The notes under the pieces: model-generated | The model's database searches: none | What the model was told of the DNA's origin: nothing | What the model saw: only the letters and a program-made list of their open reading frames with translations | Part shown: positions 27,025-33,353 of the stretch, piece after piece | Layout: every line of letters starts with the position of its first letter | Position numbering within the stretch: the first letter of the stretch is position 1 | Made by a program: the position numbers and the translations under genes | Assembly (NCBI RefSeq): GCF_014174165.1 | Contig: NZ_JABEQN010000006.1 | Coordinates: 124,001-188,000, forward strand | Source: Gluconacetobacter dulcium | GTDB taxonomy: Bacteria; Pseudomonadota; Alphaproteobacteria; Acetobacterales; Acetobacteraceae | Direction: 5' to 3' | Length of the DNA: 64,000 bases

Positions 27025-27504
27025 ATGACCGAGACCCCGATTTTTCCCGCCATCGGCGCCCCGGTGCCGGATTTCGACATGCAGGCCAGCAAGGGGCGGC
27101 ATGTCAGTCTGATGGCGATGCGGGGCAAGCCGTTCATCCTGTATTTCTACCCCAAGGCCAGCACGCCGGGCTGCACCACCGAGGCATGCGGCTTCCAGGA
27201 GGCGCTGGGCGCGCTGGGCAGCACCGGCATCCCCGTCATCGGCGTATCGCGGGACTCCATGAAGGCGATCGACAATTTCGCCGCCAAGCAGAACCTCGCC
27301 TTTCCGCTGGCCTCCGACGCCACCGGCACGGTAACCGAAGCCTATGGCGTGTGGGTCGAAAAGACGCTGTATGGCCGCAAATATATGGGCATCGAACGCG
27401 CCACCTTCCTGATCGACGGCTCGGGCCGGGTCGCCCGCGTGTGGCGGAACGTCAAGGTGCCCGGCCATGTCGCCGAGGTGATGAAGGCGGCGTCCGAACT
27501 CTGA
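27025..27504 (+). CDS. bcp: Thioredoxin-dependent peroxiredoxin, Bcp/PrxQ family
   Basis: Reduces peroxides using thioredoxin. It has 159 residues. The peroxidatic Cys50 and resolving Cys55 lie in TPGCTTEACGFQ, the 4-residue spacing of the two-Cys PrxQ subgroup. A GGAG ribosome-binding site lies 8 bases before the ATG. It follows glnE on the same strand, with a 5-bp hairpin (26994-27007) between them, and ends 6 bp from a convergent gene. Confidence 0.96.
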   Translation: MTETPIFPAIGAPVPDFDMQASKGRHVSLMAMRGKPFILYFYPKASTPGCTTEACGFQEALGALGSTGIPVIGVSRDSMKAIDNFAAKQNLAFPLASDATGTVTEAYGVWVEKTLYGRKYMGIERATFLIDGSGRVARVWRNVKVPGHVAEVMKAASEL

Positions 27505-27510
27505 TGCCGA

Positions 27511-27915
27511 TCAATAGATCGGATAGGCGTACCCGTAGGGCTGCACATAGACCGGCGGAGGCGGCGGTGGCGGAGGGGGCGGCGGAGGGGGCGGCGCATA
27601 GGCCTGTTCGGCGATCACCGTTCCGGCCGCGCCGATCAGCGCCCCGCCGATGAGGCCGCCGACAAAAGCCCCGCCCACGCCGGGGCCGCGACCGTAATAG
27701 CCCCGGCCACCCCAGCCGGGACCACGACCATAATAGCCCCTGCGCCAGCCGCCATCGTGCCAGCCTCCCCCATGCCAGCCGCCGTGCCAGCCGGGGCCGG
27801 GACCGGGACCGCCATATCCGGGACCGCGCCATTGCGCGTGGGCCGCAGGAGCAGCGGCGGCAAGTCCCGCCGCCATCACCGGAACCACCAGCAGAAGCCG
27901 AGCCAGTTTATGCAT
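27511..27915 (-). CDS. Secreted glycine-zipper protein with a Pro14 run
   Basis: Small exported protein of 134 residues, function unknown. It has a signal peptide (cleavage likely after AAHA, residue 27), a Gly/His/Trp/Tyr/Arg-rich segment with repeats such as GWHGGGWHDGG and two copies of GYYGRGPG, a glycine-zipper segment (GGAFVGGLIGGALIGAAG), an uninterrupted run of 14 prolines, and a Tyr-rich end (YGYAYPIY). Glycine-zipper segments insert in membranes or oligomerise. The proline run should demand elongation factor P. It is convergent with bcp. The start ATG at 27915 is set by the signal peptide; upstream in-frame codons do not fit. Confidence 0.75.
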   Translation of the reverse strand: MHKLARLLLVVPVMAAGLAAAAPAAHAQWRGPGYGGPGPGPGWHGGWHGGGWHDGGWRRGYYGRGPGWGGRGYYGRGPGVGGAFVGGLIGGALIGAAGTVIAEQAYAPPPPPPPPPPPPPPVYVQPYGYAYPIY

Positions 27916-28048
27916 GGCCGTACCCTTTCTTTGCGCGCAGGAACCGAACCATCCTGCATGAAAGGAAACACACCATGCCCTCATGGCGATTTACGGGCAG
28001 GTTTCGCCCCATTTCCGTCATGAAGTGAAGGAGACGGAAACCGCCGTT

Positions 28049-28639
28049 TCAGGGGTGGGCGGCCTGGATGACCTTCAGTCCCTCCGGCACGGCAAAGACC
28101 GTGTCCGGCTGGGCGTCATGGGTAACCTGCTCGGCGCGCACCACGATCTGGTCGCCCTGCATGACCTGCAACATGTCGCCACCTTCGCTGTAGCAGACAT
28201 CGCTGACCCGGCCGTCGCTGTCATGCGTATGCCAGACGGTGCAGCTCTCGCCGGCCACCAGCATGGTCTCGCCGCGCGCCCAGTTGCCCGCTGCCCGCTG
28301 CCCCGGCTCCGACAAGGCCGCACCGGGGGCGGGAATGACCGTGCGGGCACCACGGGCCTGATCGATCACCGTCAGGCTGCCCGCCCGATAATCGGTGATC
28401 ATGTATGTGGCCGACCCTTCGGGATCGACGCGCTGCCGACGGGTGGCCGCCGACCAGCGCATGCGCTGGTGCTGCAACGGAATCGACGGGTCGGGCGACG
28501 CCAGGGCGTACCGTATATCGACATCCTGCTGCGGCGTGACGAACGGCGCATCTTCGGCCGCGCGCGCCGCCGATCCGGCAGGCTGGGCCAGAACGAGGAC
28601 CAGGCCAGCCAACGCCAGACGGCGCACGTCGCCCCTCAT
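28049..28639 (-). CDS. Secreted hypothetical protein, second of a tandem paralogous pair
   Basis: A 196-residue protein with a signal peptide ending near ARAAEDA. I do not recognise a named family with certainty; DUF4412-like is possible. It shares an arrangement with the gene just upstream: a strand opening with R/QYA, a central region ending in a hydrophobic TVI or VTIVL strand, then SCTxW followed about 15 residues later by a second Cys (DVCYSEGGDML). The two cysteines probably form a disulfide. The start overlaps the stop of the upstream gene by 4 bases, so the two are coupled. Probably a periplasmic beta-rich protein. Confidence 0.7.
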   Translation of the reverse strand: MRGDVRRLALAGLVLVLAQPAGSAARAAEDAPFVTPQQDVDIRYALASPDPSIPLQHQRMRWSAATRRQRVDPEGSATYMITDYRAGSLTVIDQARGARTVIPAPGAALSEPGQRAAGNWARGETMLVAGESCTVWHTHDSDGRVSDVCYSEGGDMLQVMQGDQIVVRAEQVTHDAQPDTVFAVPEGLKVIQAAHP

Positions 28640-29310
28640 TGGCCGGACTGCGCCACCCCACCGGTGACGGGCTGGCCGCTGCCCACCGCGTGCGAGGGCG
28701 CGACCCGATGGCGCGTGACCATCTGATAGCCCTCGGGCGGCTGGAACGTGCTGGCCGGAAGAGGGCCATAGGTGACGCGCGTCGCTTCCAGCCGGCCCTT
28801 CATGCCGTCGCCATCCACCCCGTCCTCGCGCAGGATCACGCCGTCATCGGTGACGCAGGCGGTCGCCGTGCCGCGCCCCGACACCACGCCCCATTCGGTG
28901 CAGGATACGCCCGCGACCTGCGCCTTGCCCTTGCGGGTGAATTGCATGGACAGATCGAGCAGGAACGGGTTGCGGATGCCGTTATGGGCGTCGAACTGCG
29001 TGTAGACCTTCTGCTTGTTCAGCACGATCGTCACCTGCCGCGTAGTGCGGTTGAGGATGGTCGAGCCCATGGCCTCGGGGCTGTCGATGCGCATCATGCC
29101 GCCATTGGCGGTGAACCACGCCTCGATCGTCTTGGGGGCCGGCGCGCCGTCGGGCTGCACGGCATATTGCACCTGCACGTCGCGCGCGGGGGCCAGCGGC
29201 GGATGGTCCGCATCGCTCTGCGCCCGCGCGGGCTGAACCGCGATGGCCGTCATCAGGCTCACCGCCAGCGCGCCAGCCAGGCCCGCGCGCGCCCCTGTCG
29301 GATGGATCAT
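28636..29310 (-). CDS. Secreted hypothetical protein, first of a tandem paralogous pair
   Basis: A 224-residue exported protein with a signal peptide (MIHPTGARAG..., cleavage near ARAQ). It has the same plan as its downstream partner: VQYAVQPDG opening, a middle strand (TTRQVTIVLNKQKVY), then SCTEW and a second Cys in ATACVTDDGVIL. The start ATG at 29310 follows AGGACC; an in-frame ATG at 29343 is less well placed. Its tail (after GYQMVTRHRV) is Ser/Gly/Gln-rich. It lies between aat and the second copy. Function unknown; the shared fold suggests a periplasmic or surface lipid/metal-handling protein, but this is a guess. Confidence 0.7.
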   Translation of the reverse strand: MIHPTGARAGLAGALAVSLMTAIAVQPARAQSDADHPPLAPARDVQVQYAVQPDGAPAPKTIEAWFTANGGMMRIDSPEAMGSTILNRTTRQVTIVLNKQKVYTQFDAHNGIRNPFLLDLSMQFTRKGKAQVAGVSCTEWGVVSGRGTATACVTDDGVILREDGVDGDGMKGRLEATRVTYGPLPASTFQPPEGYQMVTRHRVAPSHAVGSGQPVTGGVAQSGQ

Positions 29311-29354
29311 GGTCCTGAATTCCTTCCTGCTTATTTCGATCATGTCCGACGACC

Positions 29355-30059
29355 CTATCCGCTTCCGTCGCCGGACGAAATTGCGCCTGCGTCGCTTCCG
29401 CCCCGCATGGCGATAATTTCATGACGGATCGCATCGCGCTCCGGAGGCGATGCGTCATCCGGCCAACGGGCCGGCAGGCGCAATGCGGCCGCCAGGTCCT
29501 TCTTGTATCGCCACGAGGGAATTTCGATCCCGCCGAACTGCGCCAAATGCTCGGTGCCGAACTGGGTGTCGAGCAATATGAAGCCCCCGCACCGCAGCCG
29601 CGCGACCAGCGAGACCAGTGCCGCCTTGGACGCATCGCGGGCACGGCTGAACATGCTCTCGCCGAAGAACGCACCACCGATCGCAACCCCGTAGAGACCG
29701 CCCACCAGGTGCCCGTCACACCAGCTTTCCACGCTGTGGGCGTGGCCCTGCGCGTGCAGGTCGCAAAATAGTCGGACGATCCGCTCGTTGATCCATGTGT
29801 CCTCCCGCCCCGGCGCGGGGGCGGCGCAGGCGCGGATCGTTGCCTCGAAATCGCGGTCGGAGACGATCTCGAACCGGTCGGACAGCACGGTGCGCAACAG
29901 GCGACGCGGCGCATGGAAGCCGTCGAGCGGCAGAATGCCCCGCAATTCCGGATCGTACCATTCCAGCCGCGCCGACCGGGCATCGGGCGCCATTGGAAAC
30001 AGGCCGATCGAATAAGCCTGGATCATGATTTCGGGAGTGATGTCCATGCCCTCGCCCAT
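29355..30059 (-). CDS. aat: Leucyl/phenylalanyl-tRNA-protein transferase
   Basis: Transfers Leu or Phe from tRNA to the N-terminal Lys or Arg of proteins, marking them for ClpS/ClpAP degradation. It has 234 residues. The conserved blocks [58 protein letters not shown] and [16 protein letters not shown] are all present. The start ATG 30059 follows GAGGG by 9 bases; an internal ATG at MDITPEI is an alternative. The C-terminal tail after RHEIIAMR is longer and less conserved. It is divergent from the 2-hydroxyacid dehydrogenase gene. Confidence 0.96.
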   Translation of the reverse strand: MGEGMDITPEIMIQAYSIGLFPMAPDARSARLEWYDPELRGILPLDGFHAPRRLLRTVLSDRFEIVSDRDFEATIRACAAPAPGREDTWINERIVRLFCDLHAQGHAHSVESWCDGHLVGGLYGVAIGGAFFGESMFSRARDASKAALVSLVARLRCGGFILLDTQFGTEHLAQFGGIEIPSWRYKKDLAAALRLPARWPDDASPPERDAIRHEIIAMRGGSDAGAISSGDGSG

Positions 30060-30164
30060 CGCATTTTCCCTCGTGCCGTGCCAAGCGGCTGGACACACAC
30101 CGGCAATCGGTCGAAATTGTAACCGACGCCGGCTGCGCGGCACCCACGAAAAAGAGGTCGACCC

Positions 30165-31139
30165 ATGTCCCGGATACGCCCCCGCCTGATCGTTTCCCAG
30201 CACCTGCTGGCCGCCGCGGACGCCCGCATCGCGCGGGACTATGACACGCCCCCCGCCCCGGACCACAAGCTGACGGAAGACGAACTGGTTGCCCAGGCCC
30301 AGGCATTCCGCCCCGATGCCGTGGTGGTGACCAGCAGCACGCCGGTCTCCGCCGCCACCGTCGCCGCCCTGCCCGACAGCGTGCGCGTAATCGCCACCAT
30401 CAGCGTCGGCACCGACCATCTGGACATTCCCGCGATTCTCGCGCGCGGCATCGCCCTGACCAACACGCCCGATGTGCTGACCGACTGCAATGCCGACATG
30501 GCGATGCTGCTGATCCTGGCCGCGTCACGCCGGGCGAAGGAATATCTCGCGCTGGTCGAGTCGGGCTGGGGCCGGTCCCTGGGGCTGGACGAAATGCTGG
30601 GCACCCGCGTGACCGGCAAGACGCTGGGCATTATCGGCATGGGGCGCATCGGCCGGGCACTCGCCCGCCGGGCGCGGGGCTTCGAGATGAAGGTTCTCTA
30701 TTCCAACCGCCGCCGTCTGGCACCGGACCAGGAAGAGGGTGCCACCTATTTTGCCGATCCGCGCGAGATGCTGCCGCATTGCGACGTGTTGAGCCTGCAT
30801 ATGCCGGGCAGCAAGGACGGCAGGCCGATGATGACGGCCGAATTGTTCGGCCTGCTGCCGCGCGGCGCCATCTTCGTCAACGCCGCACGCGGCAGCCTGG
30901 TGGATGAAGACGCGCTGATTGCCGCCCTGAAGGACGGGCAACTCGCCGGTGCCGGGCTGGATGTCTGCCGCAACGAACCGAACCCCGACCCGCGCCTGCT
31001 GGCCCTGCCCAACCTGTTCCTGACGCCGCATGTGGGCAGTGCCACGGTGGAGACCCGCACCGACATGTGCATGTTGGCGCTGGATAATGTCGATGCGGTC
31101 CTTGCCGGCCGCCCGGCCCTGACCCCCGTCACGGGATGA
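30165..31139 (+). CDS. D-2-hydroxyacid dehydrogenase (glyoxylate/hydroxypyruvate or 2-ketogluconate reductase type)
   Basis: NAD(P)-dependent reduction of 2-oxoacids. It has 324 residues. The nucleotide-binding GMGRIG is near residues 158-163. Catalytic Arg242 ([10 protein letters not shown]), Glu271 (CRNEPNPDP) and His289 ([13 protein letters not shown]) are all in place. The overall pattern is closest to GhrB-type enzymes, which act on glyoxylate, hydroxypyruvate and 2-ketogluconate. The last would suit an acetic acid bacterium, but substrate is inference. The Arg after the Rossmann strand (YSNRRRL) suggests NADPH use. Its stop overlaps the start of a small membrane protein gene. Confidence 0.92.
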   Translation: MSRIRPRLIVSQHLLAAADARIARDYDTPPAPDHKLTEDELVAQAQAFRPDAVVVTSSTPVSAATVAALPDSVRVIATISVGTDHLDIPAILARGIALTNTPDVLTDCNADMAMLLILAASRRAKEYLALVESGWGRSLGLDEMLGTRVTGKTLGIIGMGRIGRALARRARGFEMKVLYSNRRRLAPDQEEGATYFADPREMLPHCDVLSLHMPGSKDGRPMMTAELFGLLPRGAIFVNAARGSLVDEDALIAALKDGQLAGAGLDVCRNEPNPDPRLLALPNLFLTPHVGSATVETRTDMCMLALDNVDAVLAGRPALTPVTG

Positions 31140-31309
31140 TGACCATGCAGGCTGGCCAGACTTTCTTCCTCTCCTGCCTCGCGGGTTGCGCCGCGGCCAT
31201 CGTCCTGGAACTGGCCATGCCGCATTACGCCGGCATGGCCCACACCCTCATCGGCTTCTATCTTCTGGGCGCCGTGATGACGGCGACAAAAATGGCTGTC
31301 CGGACCTGA
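31136..31309 (+). CDS. Small two-helix membrane protein, 57 residues
   Basis: A short frame whose first ATG overlaps the dehydrogenase stop (ATGA, 4 bases). Further ATGs at 31139 and 31145 are in the same frame. The product begins [17 protein letters not shown] and has two hydrophobic segments, about residues 9-27 and 35-54, joined by a short His/Tyr turn. I do not recognise the family. Codon use matches the neighbours and the tight coupling supports it being translated. It could be a membrane tether or an uncharacterised inner-membrane peptide. Confidence 0.55.
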   Translation: MMTMQAGQTFFLSCLAGCAAAIVLELAMPHYAGMAHTLIGFYLLGAVMTATKMAVRT

Positions 31310-31329
31310 ATCTCTCCCGCGCCCCGGCT

Positions 31330-32187
31330 TCAGTCCGCTGACAGGGCCAGGGCATCGGCCGTGGTGGTGCCGTGGGCGAACAGGACCGCCTCGCGGATCT
31401 GCGCCGGCGACGGACGAATGCCGGTGTAGAGCACGAACTGCTCGATAGCCTGAAGCACGATGACTTCGGCACCGGAAATGACGGTTTTTCCGGACGCGCG
31501 GGCCGCACGCAGAAATGGCGTCTCCGGTGGCTGGGCGACGACATCGAACGCGATGGCGCAGGCCCCGATCAGCGTTTCGGGGAAGGCCAGCGCCGTGCTG
31601 TCCGGCCCTTCCATCCCCAGCGGCGTGACGTTGACCAGCAGGAGCCCCCCCTGGTCGGGCATGTCCGGGCGCCAGCGATAGCCGTATTCGTCGGCCAGAA
31701 TCCGGCCTGCCTCTTCATTGCGGGCCACGATCGTGCCGTCGGTAAAACCGCTATCCCGCAGGGCCGCCACCACCGCGCGGGCCATGCCGCCGCTGCCGCG
31801 CAGCAGGAAGGGGGTCGCCGGGTCGATCTCCCGCCGGGCCAGCAGGCTCCGCGCCGCGATGTAATCGGTATTATGCCCGACCAGCACGCCGCCTTCGTTG
31901 ACGATGGTGTTGACGCTCTCGATCGCCTGGGCCGACGGCTCCAGCCGGTCGATCAGCGGGATCACGGCTTCCTTGAACGGCATGGAAATCGCGCAGCCCC
32001 GGATGCCGAGCGCGCGAACGCCGCCGATCGCCGCCGGCAGGTCGGTGGTGCTGAACGATTTGTAGATATAATCGAGGTCCAGCAGTTCATAGAGCCGGTT
32101 ATGCAACCGCGACCCCGCATTGCCGGGCCGGCCCGACAGCGACATGCACAGTTTCGTATCGCGACCAATCGGCGGTTTCATGTCCAT
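31330..32187 (-). CDS. Shikimate dehydrogenase-like protein, SdhL (HI0607) type
   Basis: NADP-dependent oxidoreductase of the shikimate dehydrogenase superfamily, 285 residues. The N-terminus (KLCMSLSGRPGNAGSRLHN) matches the SdhL/HI0607 branch and lacks the usual AroE opening (GxPIxHSxSP). The catalytic Lys and Asp are retained in SMPFKEAVIP and GHNTDYIAA. The nucleotide motif is RGSGGMARAV, not GAGGAARA. HI0607-type enzymes have low shikimate activity and an unsettled role, so this may not be the main AroE of the cell. ATG 32187 or ATG 32181 could be the start; the GGAG spacing favours 32181. It is convergent with the 57-residue gene and downstream of the LacI-type gene on the same strand. 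Confidence 0.85.
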   Translation of the reverse strand: MDMKPPIGRDTKLCMSLSGRPGNAGSRLHNRLYELLDLDYIYKSFSTTDLPAAIGGVRALGIRGCAISMPFKEAVIPLIDRLEPSAQAIESVNTIVNEGGVLVGHNTDYIAARSLLARREIDPATPFLLRGSGGMARAVVAALRDSGFTDGTIVARNEEAGRILADEYGYRWRPDMPDQGGLLLVNVTPLGMEGPDSTALAFPETLIGACAIAFDVVAQPPETPFLRAARASGKTVISGAEVIVLQAIEQFVLYTGIRPSPAQIREAVLFAHGTTTADALALSAD

Positions 32188-32197
32188 CTTCTCCTTA

Positions 32198-32213
32198 TTT
32201 TTTTTGGGGGGGG
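32198..32213. repeat. Adjacent T8 and G8 homopolymer tracts
   Basis: Eight T followed by eight G on the plus strand, located between the LacI-family stop and the ribosome-binding site of the SdhL-type gene. On the transcribed minus strand it reads C8A8 and then TAAGGAG. Such tracts are prone to slipped-strand length change. Here a change would alter the 5' untranslated spacing, not a reading frame. Confidence 0.9.
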
Positions 32214-32220
32214 AGTTGCG

Positions 32221-33201
32221 TCATCCGGCCGATCCCCTGGCGATGAATCGCCCAGCCAGCACGACCCGGCGCGTGACCTGATCGGCGTGGTCCAGCCGGT
32301 CGAGCAGCATCGTCACCGCGACGCGCCCGATTTCCTCGACCGGCTGCTCGATCACGCTCAACCCGCCGCCGACGAACTCCATCCAGGGCTCGTTGTCGAA
32401 GCTCGTAATCGCGATATCCCTGGGAATCGTCAGCCCCAGCGCATTGATGGCGCGCAGCACGCTCAGCAGCATCACCCCGTTGCTGACGATCAGCGCACCC
32501 GGCCGCCGCGATTCATCGGCGAGCAGATCGGTGACGATTCGCTCGGCCTCCGCACGCTCATGCGGCACCCGCACGGCATGCGCCGACAGGCCGAAATCGG
32601 CCATGGCGCGCTCGTAGCCGGCGCAGCGCTCGTTGCCGGTGACGGTGGCGGTGCCGAACAGGCCGGTAATGCGACGGTGCCCGCATGCGTGAAGATGGGC
32701 GACGAGCCGTGCCGCCATGGCGCCGTTATCGAGCACCACACTGTCGCATGCGCCGTCCGACGCCGCCCGGTCGATGAGGACGATCGGAAAATCGCTCTGG
32801 TACTGGGCGATGTTGTCCACGCCATGGCGTGTGGGGGCGAGGATGACGCCAGTGACGCGCTCCTCCTGCATCAATTGCAGATACATCGCCTCCTTCGCCG
32901 CGTCCTCGTCGGTATTGCTGAAGATGACGCGCAGGCCGTGCTCATAGGCGATGCCTTCGACCATCCGGGCGACGGCGGTGAAGAACGGGTTGCGGATATC
33001 GGCGACGATCAGGCCGATGGTGTTGGAGTGGCGCGAACGCAGGCGCCGGGCCGCGAGATTGGGCCGGTAGCCCGTCTCGCGCACCGCCGCGACCACCCGG
33101 TCGCGCATCGCCGGATCGACGGCGCGACCGGCCAGCACGCGCGAAACCGTGGCCGGCGAGACCGCCGCCACGCGCGCAACATCCTTGATTCCGACGCTCA
33201 T
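32221..33201 (-). CDS. LacI-family transcriptional regulator, probable fru operon repressor
   Basis: DNA-binding repressor of 326 residues. An N-terminal helix-turn-helix (IKDVARVAAVSPATVSRVLAG) is followed by the hinge RPNLAARRLRSRHSNTIGL. A periplasmic-binding-protein-like effector domain runs from about residue 60. It is divergently placed against fruBKA, 152 bp away, with two matching inverted repeats in the gap, one of which touches its own start. Regulation of fru and of itself is therefore likely. The effector could be fructose 1-phosphate by analogy with Cra; that is inference. The start ATG at 33201 is fixed by the HTH. Confidence 0.92.
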   Translation of the reverse strand: MSVGIKDVARVAAVSPATVSRVLAGRAVDPAMRDRVVAAVRETGYRPNLAARRLRSRHSNTIGLIVADIRNPFFTAVARMVEGIAYEHGLRVIFSNTDEDAAKEAMYLQLMQEERVTGVILAPTRHGVDNIAQYQSDFPIVLIDRAASDGACDSVVLDNGAMAARLVAHLHACGHRRITGLFGTATVTGNERCAGYERAMADFGLSAHAVRVPHERAEAERIVTDLLADESRRPGALIVSNGVMLLSVLRAINALGLTIPRDIAITSFDNEPWMEFVGGGLSVIEQPVEEIGRVAVTMLLDRLDHADQVTRRVVLAGRFIARGSAG

Positions 33202-33202
33202 C

Positions 33203-33218
33203 GAGAAATCGTTCTCTC
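33203..33218. promoter_or_regulatory. Putative LacI-family operator O1
   Basis: The sequence gagaaatcgttctctc is 15/16 identical to the reverse complement of O2. It begins 1 base upstream of the regulator start codon, covering its ribosome-binding region, so it would serve autoregulation. Confidence 0.6.
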
Positions 33219-33291
33219 TCCACACGCCATGTAAAAATGGCCTACACGGGAAGATGCTCTGCCAATGGCATCCTTCTCCCATACCTGTCTA

Positions 33292-33297
33292 TTGACA
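33292..33297 (+). promoter_or_regulatory. Putative -35 box of the fru operon
   Basis: A perfect TTGACA 57 bases before the fruB start. The expected -10 (about 33315-33322, tttctcta) is weak and overlaps operator O2. This arrangement suits repression by steric block. The -10 is uncertain. Confidence 0.4.
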
Positions 33298-33304
33298 ATA
33301 GGCT

Positions 33305-33320
33305 GAGAGAACGTTTTCTC
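33305..33320. promoter_or_regulatory. Putative LacI-family operator O2
   Basis: The sequence gagagaacgttttctc is an inverted repeat with 7 of 8 pairs matched and a central AACGTT, like other LacI/Cra-type operators. It lies 34 bases before fruB and 102 bp centre-to-centre from O1. Confidence 0.65.
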
Positions 33321-33353
33321 TACCCGAAAAACAAGAATGGAGAGGCGCATCGC

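Noticed and set aside
27545-27590. GC repeat as a recombination or slippage site
   Set aside because: It encodes the Pro14 run with mixed codons, so it is not a simple DNA repeat.
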